From: Gaertneriomyces semiglobifer
Lineage: Eukaryota; Chytridiomycota; Chytridiomycetes; Spizellomycetales; Spizellomycetaceae
NCBI GenBank assembly: GCA_025558075.1
Contig: JAHLKF010000006.1
Location: 1,011,970 to 1,075,969 of the forward strand
DNA length: 64,000 nt
Direction of reading: 5' to 3'
Shown: positions 44,203 to 55,881 of the stretch, in pieces
Layout: every line of letters begins with the position of its first letter
Position numbering within the stretch: position 1 is the stretch's first letter
Translations under genes and position numbers: made by a program
Notes under the pieces: generated by a model
Databases searched by the model: none
The model's input: the letters and a program-made list of their open reading frames with translations, nothing else
What the model was told of the DNA's origin: nothing

Positions 44203-44706
44203 AGCTTTTATAACTCAAAATACAAGGCAGAACTTTCTTCGGCTTTGTCGCTCGAGGATCCCACGGCGTCTTTGGTCAACTGCGGATATTCTGCCAAATG
44301 CCCGTTGTGGAAGTTTAGCAAGTGTCACGCATCGTTGTGTTACCGATAAGCATTTTTAATATATTTGACAGGTAAACAATGGCTTGCTTATGGTATTGCG
44401 GCCTCATTAGCACTTCAAATCATACAGATAAGATACAGCCGCATGTCCTGAGCTACTGGCGAATGTACTGCCAATCGCCCATCTGCCACATGAGCTCAGC
44501 GCCACCTCGGCCGGGCCGGCTTGGAACTAGCAGCGACCTCTGCGTCGCGCTCTGATCTTGTTCGCGGTTTGCAGCTGAGGTCACGCATTGGTGAGGCACC
44601 AGCCCTGGCAACCAGACCTGATAGTCAAGAGAGAGTCTTCCTGCTGAGGGCGATGGTAACTCGAAACAATCCTACATGGAAACGATAAGCCTGCTCATCG
44701 CCCTTC
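44203..44706. other. intergenic spacer between CSC1-like and UPF2 genes
   Basis: This 504-base gap holds the CSC1-like promoter and the 3' flank of UPF2. No supported gene or repeat is seen. Confidence 0.4.
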
Positions 44707-47700
44707 CTAGCCCGCCCTATATTTCTGTGGTCCGGCTGGGAAAAGGCCTTCGCGGCCAGTGGGAGGATCATTACGGTCGGAACGCGAAGCTCCACCACGT
44801 CCACGACTCCTCCCGTTACCGTTGCCTCCATTCATTCCAGGTCCACCGCGCAGATTTCCTGCTTGTTGACCACGCATACCACGATCGCCAGAACTCGACA
44901 TCAGAACCGTCTTACCACGGCCTTGTCCCCAAACTGATGAGTCGGCCTCGGCGGCTGCAAATGACGGTTACAAACAATGGCGCGAACAAGTACCAGAAAC
45001 ATCTTACCTCGCCGGGCCAGCTCCCTTTCTCTCTCTTCGTAGTTCAGAACTAGCTGTTTCAAATGCATTTTTTCCTCTTGTTCCGCTTCGAGCTTGTGTC
45101 TAGTGCTGATAACAAAGGAGCTATCCGCTGGAAGGGCCATTGTCTTGGCCTGCTGCTTGTTTCCTCGCTTGGTCAATAGCGTAAAAGCGACGCCATCGGA
45201 CGTGTTGTCCACCGGGAATGCTTTCTCCAATGGTTTGGCCAACTTAACGGGCACTGGCGCATCGAAAGTAGATTTGCGGTCGCTGCGGCGTGATTCAAGT
45301 GATTCCTGCATCATTCTGCTGAATTCTCGTTCAAAATCATCGTCAGCCTCTCCGTCGATGATCTCTTGCATCCGCACTACCACAGCATCATCCTCGTCCT
45401 GATTTGCTTCATCTTCATCAGATTCATTATCATCTTCGCTTTCATCAGGGTCCTCTTCCTCATCGTCCATCTCATCATTGCGACGCTCACGATCGTCGTA
45501 TTCATCTTCATCACTTTCTTCTGTTCCATGGGTTTCAGTCTGCCCATTCTGCATCTGCGCCATCTGCTCCGTGGCAATCCTTGACACCTCCTGAATAGCT
45601 TCTTCGTAACTCTCGACCAATTTCAGCTTTGGACGCAAAACCTCAAGTGTTTCCGAGATAGTGAACTCAATGTCCATGGGCGGGCGTGGCTTGGTATGGA
45701 TGTACATTTGTAAAAAGGCCAAGAACTGATCTAATCGCTTGGCAGATGTCCCTCGGTCAAAGCACTGGCCGCAGGAATCGAGAAGCGTGCAACACAAACG
45801 TACACGGAAGAAATCGTGCTGTGCATCGAGCTGGATACCCACACCAGGACGAGGTAAATTGTTCTCGTGGCCGAAGCGAACGATCAGGTACAAAGTGTCA
45901 AAGATCACCAAACCATCCACCATACGGTAATTGTACAACTCTCCCAGATATTTGAGAGTCGCTACTCGCCGTTGGTTATGCTTGTAAAGATTTTGCTCCA
46001 ATCCAATACGTACTTCTTCCAAGACGTGATCTACCACACTCACACCAAAATCCGGATAGTATCTGGCAAGCTCACTCGCCAAAAACGCCATAAGAACGAT
46101 GTTGGAGAATTTGACTTTCCAAATTTTAGTAAACGCATTGAAGAACATTCGGCGCGTGGTCGGATCCTCCCAGTTGAACTTGCGGAGTTGCTTCAGTATC
46201 TTTTCGACCGTCTTCTTCGACATATCCAAATAGATTAACTTTCGGAAATAGAGCTCCAAATCACTGCGTTTCTTGACGATGATAGCTGGAGTGGCAGGGG
46301 GATTGCACTGATAGTACGCATTCTCTATCATCAACGCCTGACGATTGTCAACGTTTTTGACATTCTTCTTTCGCATAAGAATGTCTAAGTAATTGACCGT
46401 TCTCGTGTGCGTTTCCGGTGAGTTATATAAAAAGCGACCACACGCTTCAAGAAGTGTGCACAAGAGGTCGATATTGTGGTGTTTGAAGTTATCAAGCAAG
46501 AGCTTGATACAATGAAAGACGACATGAAGCGGTGTCACCTTGAACTTTGTGAGCTCCCCAATGAATCGAATGTTCTTCGTCTTCTCTTCTATGAACACTT
46601 GCTCTTTGCGTTTCTGGTGTCCATGAAACGAGCGTTCAAGAGCGTCCACAATATTGGTTCCCACATCAGGCATGTATGGTACCAGAGTAGCTATCAGACG
46701 CGCATAATAAGGGAGCAGATCCAACCGTTGCCTAGAAACTCCCAAGAGAGTCCGGACAAGCTTCCCCCGCGCCGCCTTAGAGTTTAGGAATGCAAAATCC
46801 ACGGCAATCTGATCAATTGTCTCACGATTTAACGCGTTGGGCAGACGGATCAACAGCGCTTCGAGCTTTGCCTGGGCAGACGACCCAATATTCTTTGTTG
46901 CATCTTGTGCATCAGCGTCTTCTTCCTTTGACTCCTCATCAGGGAGGCCCAGATCGTCGAGCAAAGACTCTTCGTTTTCTGGCTCGCCCTCAAATGGCTC
47001 CTCATCTTCTATCTGCTCTGAATCATCAACATCATTTTCCTCCTCAACTGCGTTGTTGTCGGCCTCAAGAACAGGTTCCAGTTCATCAAGGGCCTTCTGC
47101 TCAGCAAGTGCAGCCTCTTCGTTTTTCTCTTTTTTCTCGCCCAGAAAGATGGCCGGCACATGATTTTTGAGATCGACAAGATTTTCGTAGAAGGCCTTAG
47201 CGTCGCTATCTTCCCATTTATCTCCTCCAGTAGCATCCTTTTCATCTTTATCTTGGTTGATCTCCGATGCACCAAATCCAATACGTGTAACTGACTCGTC
47301 TTCAGGCAACTCTGGCATTTCCTGATCAAGGTGCTCAGCTAATGTCTGTGTATTCGCCAGCAATTTTTCGTAAGCCCTCAAATTTTTTTCATAGCGTTCT
47401 TGTCGTTCCTCTGAAATCTCGCCTCGCGCAATGAAGTGCTCGTGGTTCTGTTTTTCCATCTTACGGATGCGCTTGTGGTCACGCACAAGGTGTTTCTCAA
47501 CAGACTTATAGTATTCAATGAGCATTCCTCGGATAATTTCTTGAAACTGCACAGGGACAAAGGATTCCTTAATCATACGAATCTTTTCCGCGCTTTCTGA
47601 GGGCTCATCGTTCCTGTTCGCCAACTCATCTGAGGCTGGCTCGCTAGGCTTCGTTGCAACATGCCTTTTGGACAGCGCGAATTCCTGTCTGAAATATCTA

Positions 47701-48461
47701 ACAAAACCAACCGCGATCGGAAGGTTCAGATGGTGCTCCCTGTCAGTCCCTAATAGCTCCTTCAGAAGACCACCCATAAAACCTTCCTTCTGATTAGGCG
47801 GATCACGGGCGATACCAACAAAGTACAGGTCGGTCAGCAAGCGTAGAACACTACGTTGCCGCAAAACTCTCACAGATTCTTCTTTATCTCTTTGCTCGAG
47901 TGGCGTTCCAGAGTTGGCATTCGGAGGTGGAGGTGGCGGGCCCAAAGATTTCACAAGGGCAGGAATGAACTGAGGAGCGAAATCCGCAAAGCGTTGATGA
48001 AGCAGTGAGGAAATTTGAACCACGGCCCAAATATCAGAAGATGACCTAAATTTGGCCTCAGCGAGAGCTACAACTATCTCCGACAAGTACTTTTCCAACT
48101 TCAAAGAAGCAATATCTTTGGCGAGCGAAGGTACTTGTTCCAAGGTTAGCCCGACACGAATCTTCTTGATGAAGGAGGTGTTCTTTTTGATAGAGCCATC
48201 CAAATTCTTGAACGACGACGGATCAGTTCGAGATGTAAATGCTGCCGTGTTCTTTTCTCTTAAGTCTTGCTTTTGCAGGACCAGGGCGAGTTCCTCGTCT
48301 TCTAGCAAGAACGCCGCAGCCGACTTCGGCGGCAATTCCTGCGCATTGGGTAAAATAAAAAGTGCGATGAGGGTATGTTAGGAATACCGTTCGACCTCAC
48401 CAGGTTCGATGCCACGGGCTCTAACTGCAACTGCAAAACGCACCTCCTGATCGGCTGGCAT
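44707..48461 (-). CDS. UPF2: UPF2/NMD2 nonsense-mediated decay factor
   Basis: Exons 48461-48444, 48338-45008 and 44954-44707 join to 1198 residues. The long central frame has no ATG at its 5' end; the acceptor GCGCAG (48339-48344) and an 18-base first exon coding MPADQE supply the start. Three MIF4G domains are recognisable: ~20-280 (SFIKKIRVGLTLEQ), ~490-670 (RLPNALNRETIDQIAVDF) and ~690-890 (KFNWEDPTTRRMFFNAFTK, HNQRRVATLKYLGELYNYRM). An acidic tract (EEDPDESEDDNESDEDE) precedes the UPF1-binding part (EREFSRMMQESLESRR, VAFTLLTKRGNKQQAKT). The last exon adds a Gly/Arg-rich RGG-like tail. UPF2 bridges UPF1 and UPF3 during cytoplasmic nonsense-mediated mRNA decay. Length and domain order match the family. 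Confidence 0.95.
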
Positions 48462-49587
48462 CAATGCAAAACCTAGCAAAACAACCCCAGGGGGACAGGA
48501 GGGGCCCCCACACGTAATGCACCGGGTGCTTCTGCCGGGTTAAACCAAGATCCAACAACTGGCTATTGTCAAACTATGTCGAAGGTGAGGTGCTAACCAT
48601 TCTGAAAGGTAAGCGCCAGTCTCTGGGCGAGACATTGCTTGGATGACTGTGCACATTATTAACACCCGATGGTTGATGTAAAATTAGAAACATAAAATGC
48701 ATCAACTGGGTATCGAACTTGGTCGCGCTGAGTGTGATACCCAAAAATATACCAACGCGCCATCCCAGAGCATCGCGGTCGAGCAGGCAGCCTCGGCTAT
48801 GTCTCTTGAAGTTCCCACAAGGATTTTCGAAAATCAAGGAAATCAAGCTGTGCTGTGCTGCTGACACCCTCAACAAACTCAAAGCCCCTCAAAGATCCAG
48901 TGTCGTATATTCGATTGTGAGCGAGGCAAGCGAAAGCACATTAGCCGAACGGTAGCCTCATTGCACTCGGAGGAAAGTCGCACCAGTCCAAAGAGTCGTG
49001 GTTGTGCTACGTACAAAGTATCAACCACTTAGAAAATTGATTCCGAGCAGAGGCAATTCGTTTGGTGCAGCGGGCGATCCATCGAATCAACAGCGCTTAC
49101 TTCAGACTGAGGAGGATGCCATGACCGGGTCACCGAAGTCACGAAGTAGAGGTTGCTGTAATGGTGGTTCCGCAAGGACCGTTGCAAAGTAAAACGTACG
49201 ATAACTGTTGGCAGGGCTGTAATGGCGGGCGGAGCGCAAGCAGCTGCAGGAATGTGAGGGTGTGAAGATGTGAAGAAAATTGAAGCAAAGTAAAGTACGG
49301 GTGGCACGCCGAAGTGTGTTGACTGGCGGAGTGAAAGGTTGCTGAAGCACAGTCGCTGAGAGCGGTTAGACGAAGTTGATGAAAATCGAACCGATTTGAG
49401 TCGCAAGGGACGAAACGCAGGTGTTACTGTAGATACAACAATTTGACGAAAACTTAAGTCGACGGGTGCCGTTCAGCGCGGACCGGACATTCAAGATGAC
49501 TAACAGTGCGCAACCCGCTAATTGACGCCGAGCAACGAGTTTCACTGGTCGTCGACAAAATATAATAGAGTCCACGAAGCCGCCTTT
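48462..49587. other. intergenic region, 1.1 kb
   Basis: This lies between the UPF2 start and the 3' end of the RRM gene, both on the minus strand. Open frames at 48574-48882 and 49029-49406 (-) have no domain and no intron-supported extension. A short inverted repeat (TTGATG...CATCAA, about 48673-48705) is probably chance. Confidence 0.4.
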
Positions 49588-49770
49588 CTAGTATCTGCGC
49601 CTGTCGTCGTCGTAGCGGTCGCGACGGCGATCGTCATAGCGGTCACGACGGTCATCGTAGCGATCCCGACGGTCATAGCGATCACGATCATCGTAACGGT
49701 CTCGACGGTCATCATAGCGGTCGCGGCGGTCATACCGGTCACGGTCGTCGTACCGATCGCGGCGAGGATC
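49588..49770 (-). repeat. tandem repeat coding DRYDDR units
   Basis: About ten imperfect copies of an 18-24 base CGNGACCGNTANGANGAC-type unit on the minus strand encode the C-terminal Arg/Asp/Tyr tail. Alternating DRYDDR and DRYDRR units suggest duplication of pairs. Confidence 0.75.
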
Positions 49771-50545
49771 AAAACGATCGCCAACACGACGGCGGGGTTC
49801 TAACAGAGGCAACGTCAAGACTTTTGCGTGAATGGTAACAGGAACTAAGCTTACCTGGCTTGGGAGGACCGTAGTAACGGCCAGGAGTAGGTTTACGAGC
49901 AGCGGCACGTTTTGCCTTTTTTTTTAAGATCCTTGAGTATCGTGTTCAAGGGCAGCCAACGACATCGGAATTACCTTTTCAACAATGATGCGCTTGCCAT
50001 CAAGCTCGTAATCGTTGAGAGCAGCAACGGCGGCATCAGCGTCGTCCACTCTTTGAAAGGTAACGAAAGCAAATTGGCGGGATTCACGAGTGTGGGGGTC
50101 GTACATGATAGACAACTTCTCGATCTGCGACCGGAATTCTTCAGCAATTACGCACAAACGAGTGAAGGAATTCATGCCTGAATATCTTAATCACCTTGCC
50201 GTATTTAATGAACAAATCTTCAAGCTGGTCTTCACGAGTGACCTTTGACAGGTTGGTCACGAATAAGTTGTTCCCCGGGTTTTGGGCGCTATTGTCCTCC
50301 TCAGCCTCTCTGGATCTCGCGGGGGACCGAGAACGATCACGGCGGTCGTCCCGGCGGTCACGATCATCGGCATAACGATCGCGGGAACGATCATCATCTC
50401 TGCGGTCGCTACCGTTACGGTCGGCGGACACACCCCAACCTTGGTCGTCGTCCTGTTTGGGAGCAGATTCTCCCCAACCGTTTTCAGCCTCTTCAGCAGC
50501 ACGGGGAGAGTTAGAGCCCCACTGGCCAGATTCTGTAGTGTCCAT
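49588..50545 (-). CDS. Tra2-like SR protein (RRM with Arg/Asp/Tyr repeats)
   Basis: Exons 50545-50195, 50124-49975, 49915-49855 and 49799-49588 join to 257 residues. An acidic Trp-Gly N-terminus (ENGWGES, DQGWGVS) leads to an Arg/Asp/Ser-rich region and one RRM at ~98-175: RNP2 LFVTNL, RNP1 RQFAFVTF. The RRM's third strand is coded across the first intron (FIKYGK then IEKLSIMYD). After KRIIVEK come AKRAAARKPTPGRYYG and a C-terminal run of DRYDDR / DRYDRR repeats. Domain order and linker resemble transformer-2 splicing activators, in which the RRM binds GA-rich exonic enhancers in the nucleus; here the tail is Arg-Asp-Tyr rather than Arg-Ser. Start is the first ATG (MDTTESGQWG). Confidence 0.87.
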
Positions 50546-50884
50546 GCGTTCGTCTCCGCTCACTTTCGGGCAGCACAATGTTAGCGGTCGACCACCCTAA
50601 CACAGCACGCACAACCCACTTACTGCTTCCGTTCTCTCGTTCTTGGTTGGCTTCTTTTTTGTAACGTACGCTGCAATCACTAACACCGTACGATCCCCAG
50701 TGTGTGCTTTGTATGCTCTGGGAGTGTTCTGATGAATGAATTGGCGACTGGACAACGACCTCGGCGAGTGAGAAAAGAAGTGACTGCAAGTGAAGTGAAA
50801 TGACGCGGCTGTTAATTGCTCGCGTTGTGTGCATTTTCTCACTGGCGTTTGCGAGTGTGAAATCAGAGATACGTAGAACAACGG
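50546..50884. promoter_or_regulatory. bidirectional promoter region
   Basis: 339 bases separate the divergent starts of the Tra2-like gene and the 370-residue orphan. No specific element was recognised. Confidence 0.35.
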
Positions 50885-52225
50885 ATGAAAGACAACACGT
50901 TGGATCCCATCAAGTATGCCCAATACCTCAATGCCACTTATGAACGGAAAGATGAGATCGTACTCAGCCTGAAAGCGGCGGTAGACTGGGTGAAGGAACG
51001 GGCCAAAAGTTACCATGGCCGTGCAAAAGCAAATGCAGCCCGCCGCACAGCGAAGAGGCTCGCAGAGTATCCGGTGGGTATAATGTTGCATTCGCATTCT
51101 TAATGAAGATACTGACAGTTGTGCAGTGGAATGATCAGACGGCGCGTTGGGCAAAATTCTGGGCGAAACTTGAGGACAAGCATACTGCCGTAAGTAAGCT
51201 GCTCTAGGCTAAGCCAGACCTCTACTTTCACTAAATATATTCGTAGGCAACTGAACGCCGCAAGCGCGACCTGCAAGGGGAACGGGAGTTAACGTCGAGA
51301 TCCGAAATCGCAGTGCAGCGAACCTTGAGAAAGGTACAAAACCCAAAACGGAAGAGAGACGGCAGTCGGGGGTCGGCGAGCGAGGCAGAAGAACCCCGGA
51401 CTCCAGAAAGGAAGCGTAGCGCCGCATCGACACCATTCCTTCACACGCCGCAAAAACCGCGGCTGAAAGTGAGCACGAAATTCGAAACAACGGCCGATGT
51501 AATCTTTCTGTTTCGGGGGTCCCGCAACACGCCTTCTGCCATACAGGCGCCATACGTTGCGCAAATGAATGAGATCCATGATCTCACCAATGTCCCGACA
51601 TCCGTTCAAGAAATGATGAAGGATGTCACCCTCGCTCCCATCTCCAATGTGCCGCAGATCCTTTTATCGTTAGACAACCAAGACGATAAGCACTTACATG
51701 TTGCCCAAAGCGTCCTGTACGTCTGGGCAATGGTACGCCACATGAGTGGCAATGTGCTGGTGTCCGGGACGGAGTGGAAGCACCTGATTGAGCAGGTGTC
51801 GCCCCTATTCAAGCATATGGAGCACACTTTCCACACAATTGTGTTCGACTGGGTGGAGCGACCAGTCAATAGCACTAAAGCGTTGCGTGAGATGTGCGGG
51901 GAATCGGCAGACGTTTGCGGTTGATGTACTTGGGATCTCCCCCGCTGATAGGGCTGAGTTGGCATCTGTGGAACACAGCGGCACCGACGCGAACATCGCG
52001 CAGCCGATGAAGCACGCTGGGGATGACACAGTCAAACTCCATCGATGGGGTGAAGTATCGTCTTTGCTTGCAGATAATTGGTAAGCTAAATGACAATTGA
52101 CCGAACAAGATGAGTTGCTGATCATAATACTCCCTTTCAGGACAACAGATGATGCTGTTCTCTTTGTCCTTAGTGAGCAAAACCACATATCTGGCAAAGG
52201 AATGCAAGTTCGCGTGCTTGCCTGA
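50885..52225 (+). CDS. orphan protein, 370 residues
   Basis: Exons 50885-51073, 51127-51189, 51247-51852, 51911-52080 and 52141-52225 join to 370 residues. The N-terminal ~85 residues are helical and basic with Trp/Tyr (DWVKERAKSYHGRAKAN, WAKFWAKLEDKH), followed by a Lys/Arg/Ser/Pro linker with TPERKR and TPQKPR, which could be nuclear localisation signals. The C-terminal 200 residues look folded (HVAQSVLYVWAMVRHMSGN, TFAVDVLGISPADRAEL, TDDAVLFVLSEQNH). The third intron (51853-51910, GTGGAG...GGCAG) has a weak donor but restores frame, has a CACTAAAG branch-like site and normal size; without it the protein stops at 51924. I do not recognise the family. Confidence 0.6.
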
Positions 52226-52697
52226 CAGTTGGGCATAAGTCGGACCTGTTTGAAGGTGTGTCCGACCTCGCATTCTATCTGCTGGTACGTTGTGCTTCAT
52301 TAGTCCAAAATAAGGGGTTGAAACTAAAGGCTGATGATCCCCTGGTGGAACCAAATCGAGGAGTAGACAGGAATGATGGTAAGCCTACGTAGTCAGATGC
52401 GGAAACAGAAGCAATCGGCGGACGTACCGGCAGTGCGAGATCGGTTGGTGTGCCCTCCAATCGAAAATTAAACGTCCCCACAGTTATCTGTGTAAGCAAT
52501 TCTTTCATGGAGAATGCCATAATATCAGGTTGACCGCATAACTCGGCGCAAGTGCGTAACATTCACTTTCATGCAATGGCATACATAGTGGGTAACGGTG
52601 GACTGCGAGGTGCAAAACCGCCGCTAGAATGCCTAATGCGCTCTATTAAGAAGGCTGGATCACGTCTTGTCATAAATTAACAGTATCGCTTCTACTC
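52226..52697. other. convergent intergenic region
   Basis: This lies between the orphan (+) and the deubiquitinase gene (-). A 95-codon minus-strand frame (52275-52562) has no domain and is probably chance. Confidence 0.4.
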
Positions 52698-55073
52698 TCA
52701 TTCCATTCTTTCATAAAACACCAGATATGCCTTTTGCTTCTTTACTTCCTCCCACGTTGACGCTCTTACGTGGGTATCGGACGCGTAGATCCAGCTTCCA
52801 TGCTCACTGTCCTCATCTGCCGTTACTGCGTCCGAAGCTGTATCGTCCGATGCGAGTGCTCTCGGTACCCGCACGTACGCCACATAGTGACCGCTCAGCA
52901 GGCCACCCGAATGGACGACAATGCCGTAAACGCGGTACTTCATTGATCTTTGCAACGCATCTACCGTAGATGTATTGGGCTGCTTTTCGAGTGTTTCCGG
53001 TGCCAAGTAATTTGACAGATCGATTTCTTCTCCAAACTCTACGTACTCGTCCATCTTGCGCGTGCCAAAAAAGGTCGCGGTGAAGCGCTTCAATTGGAGG
53101 ACCAAGATAGGAGGGAGTGTAGAAGGCTGCAGCAAATAACGCTTCAGTGCACGCGTGTATATGGCTGGCGGTTTTGCCACAGGCGGTGCCTCCACTGGCG
53201 GTTCCGCTTCCCGACCAGGCTGGAGCCCAGTTTCGTCCCCGGAGACGTCACTCTCGCATGGTGCTGATTCACCAGCCTCGTTTAGTACAGGCTGTCCCGT
53301 TGTCACGGCAAATTGTGGGTACTGTCGCTTGTAACACTCTTCACATTTGAATTTCGCATCTCCATCCAAAACCTCAACCTTCATGAACTCGTCCAAACAT
53401 TGCTGGACGGTCAATCCATCCGTCTTCTTGTTGGATTCGATATGCGTAGTCCTGGTCAAGAGTTTAATAAGACTCTCGTCCTTTGTACTGGTAGGTGATC
53501 CGTCTACTGACAGGTGGTCGACAGAGTCAGTGAGCTCAGCCACAGTCTCAGGGGAACCTGCGCCATGTTCAGGCTCGCTACTGGTGCCCTTTGACGACCT
53601 CCTAAGACCAGAAGGCAGTAGGGGATTCCGTGATTTTTGAGGAAGCGGAAGGGAAAGGTCCATGAAGTCCTCATAGGAACAAGAAATGTTGCGGCACTCG
53701 GTGCACACGATGATTTGGCTCAAACAACCTCCAAAAACTGACTCGACGAATGTTTTCGCTCGCTTACTTTGAGCTGACTTTGTTTCAGGCAATGAATGTG
53801 TTGGCGATGAGGAATGGCTGCTTGCAGCTGTCGAGGAGTCACTGGCAACTCTATTGTGGGCGGCGCCTTCATCCTGACCCTGGGCCTCAATAGCCAACTT
53901 GCTGGCCTTTGCACGATCCCATTCTTCAGTCTGGACTTTGCCCAAGAGCCTTCGCAAAAGTTCATGGCTATCTTGTTGCGCCATGCGCCGGTACACTCCC
54001 CACTCCGAGCTCAAAATGCCAAAAAGCTGCTTGGGATTGATCGCTTTGGCATTTTGCGTAGCAGCCATGTCCATTTGCTTGTAGTACCACTGTAGCGCTG
54101 CAGTCACCGGTGAATCATTGTACATCTCAGGGTCGGCGGAGGCGCTAGATAGGAAGTGGCGCCTTAACGGACGAGTATACGCCATGCATTGCATAACTGA
54201 GTTAAAGAAACAGGTGTTGCCAAGATTGGCCAAACCTGGTGCTTTCAGTATTTCCTTAGGTTTCGTGATGCTGTTTTCCCGCGATTGTCGTGGAGAGGGC
54301 TGCGGAGTCGCAAGACTCTGCACCGGCAGAACAGGCTTAGGGCCTCTACCGGCCTTTTTGAGCGAATCAAGTATCATCCTCTCGACGTCACCTACAAGTT
54401 GGTTAGACCCGCGTTCCTTATCCCACACGACCTCATCATCGCAGGAATAGCACCACACTTGGATCTCTTGCTCGTCTTGCATTGAAACTGGTGCCGACGC
54501 ACAGATTTTGCCGCACGAAATGGCATGCTTCACGGCATGCGATGAATCCTGACGACCGCAATTGATGAGGCCGCAGTACAAACAGGCCCAAAGGGAAGTC
54601 GGGTTCTCGGTGATGGTGGAATCCGACGCAGACATTCCATGATTCTTCTGTTGCGATTTCAGCGCATTCGCATGCTTCTTACATGTTGTGCAGTGCGGAG
54701 ATTGAAGCGTTGTTGGCAAAAGCCGGCCTCTGCATATCAGAACCTTTGGTAAGTATCGACGTTTAACTAGGAATAACCAAACTGCAACGGACTGACACTC
54801 TAGTGAGACGGGTTCCCTGCTTTAGATGAGGGCATTTTTTAGGCCTCGTTCCTGGTGCTTTCTCAGAACCGTTGTTGTCGGCCGCTTGGACGTCGTCCTG
54901 AATGACTTGAATCGAAGTTCACAATTAGTGAATGGCTTTTTGGTTATGCAGTCGCCAAAAGCTGCCTTACACTCTTTGATGACATCCTCGGTTGTGGCGC
55001 CGTCCGTCGCCTGATCCGATTGCTGCTTCTTCACCTTCTTATTGAGAGAGGACTTCTTCTTCTTTGTCGGCAT
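52698..55073 (-). CDS. USP16/USP45-type ubiquitin carboxyl-terminal hydrolase
   Basis: Exons 55073-54971, 54905-54797 and 54729-52698 join to 747 residues. A Lys-rich start (MPTKKKKS) is followed by a ZnF-UBP domain opening CPHLKQG (Cys59, His61), then CTTC, WACLYCGLINCG, HAVKHAISC and VWCYSCDDEV. The catalytic part has the Cys box NLGNTCFFN (Cys244), AQQDSHELL, a CxxC pair (CTEC and CEEC), and the His box SGHYVAYVR with WIYASDTHV. This is a cysteine protease that removes ubiquitin; USP16 acts on histone H2A and ribosomal substrates, though the target here cannot be read from sequence. The two 5' exons were found because the long frame lacks an ATG and half the zinc finger. The second intron's donor could be GT or GTGT at 54793-54798, changing up to four residues. 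Confidence 0.9.
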
Positions 55074-55881
55074 GGTTTTACACAGATTTATCGTTTCAAC
55101 GCTCAAAAAGTGTGAAAACTTATTTACGACCAGTCGTCCAGATCTTGATAGTGACAAGGCGTCTTACGTGTGTAAAGATCAAGCTACGTTCGCAGCGACT
55201 ACAGACCTCAAGGATAAGTGTGAATCCGACAATTCTAGTCCATTCTAATGGAATTTGCGCCCGCCAAACGAAATGCCTCATCATGTCCAAAGGGATCATG
55301 GCGAACTTAGTGGTTCACATACACACCCGACGGCTACCTGTGGTAATATTGGAACGACTGGAAACCTTTCAAATGAGTTGCAAGGAGCCACCAAATCCAT
55401 GCAGTTAGATTGTATGCGCCAATGGCGATTCATTTGTTTGAGACCACTACGATGGTGCAGGAAGGCGGCTTTTAAAGCAACGGTCCTCGCTAACTCAATT
55501 GCGACGTTGATGTGACAAACGGCTGGGGCGACAGCAAAGTCCAGCTGATGCACTGGTGCCAAAGCTGTGTACATTTGAAGATGTCGATACTGACATCGTC
55601 GCCAGTCGGACGATAGCAGAAGGTTTGTTTGGGCAGAGTCATTGCGCAGACCAATTACGCAGGGTACTCGACGGACGCTGTATGACAAGCTCTCAGGGCA
55701 TGCACTGTTGAACACACTTCGATCGGTGGTCTTTCGTGAAGCAGCCTTTGTGCTTTATTTCAATTCATGACCCGACTCGCCTTTCATTCACTTCAGCTGT
55801 TCCCGACAGCCTCTCAACAATGAACTAGGCCACTAACTTCAATGATGATGATGAGATTCGCATTGCCAGAGATACGTCGTG
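55074..55881. other. intergenic region, 0.8 kb
   Basis: This holds the deubiquitinase promoter and the 3' flank of the secreted-protein gene. Overlapping open frames on both strands at 55255-55715 have no domain. No repeats or RNA genes were recognised. Confidence 0.4.

Noticed and set aside
48673..48705. TTGATG...CATCAA hairpin as a terminator or RNA element
   Set aside because: Six-base arms are expected by chance and eukaryotic genes do not use such terminators.
49029..49406. 125-codon minus-strand frame downstream of the RRM gene
   Set aside because: No domain and no coding-like composition; likely untranslated flank.
51247..51924. Frameshift in the 370-residue orphan
   Set aside because: A plausible 58-base intron restores the frame; kept as a checkable point rather than a break.
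52275..52562. 95-codon minus-strand frame between the 370-residue orphan and the deubiquitinase
   Set aside because: Too short, no domain, no splice partners.
54822..55157. Separate small basic protein of about 83 residues
   Set aside because: Its start and first 34 codons are exon 1 of the deubiquitinase; the remainder reads through an intron, and the spliced frame supplies the missing zinc-finger residues.
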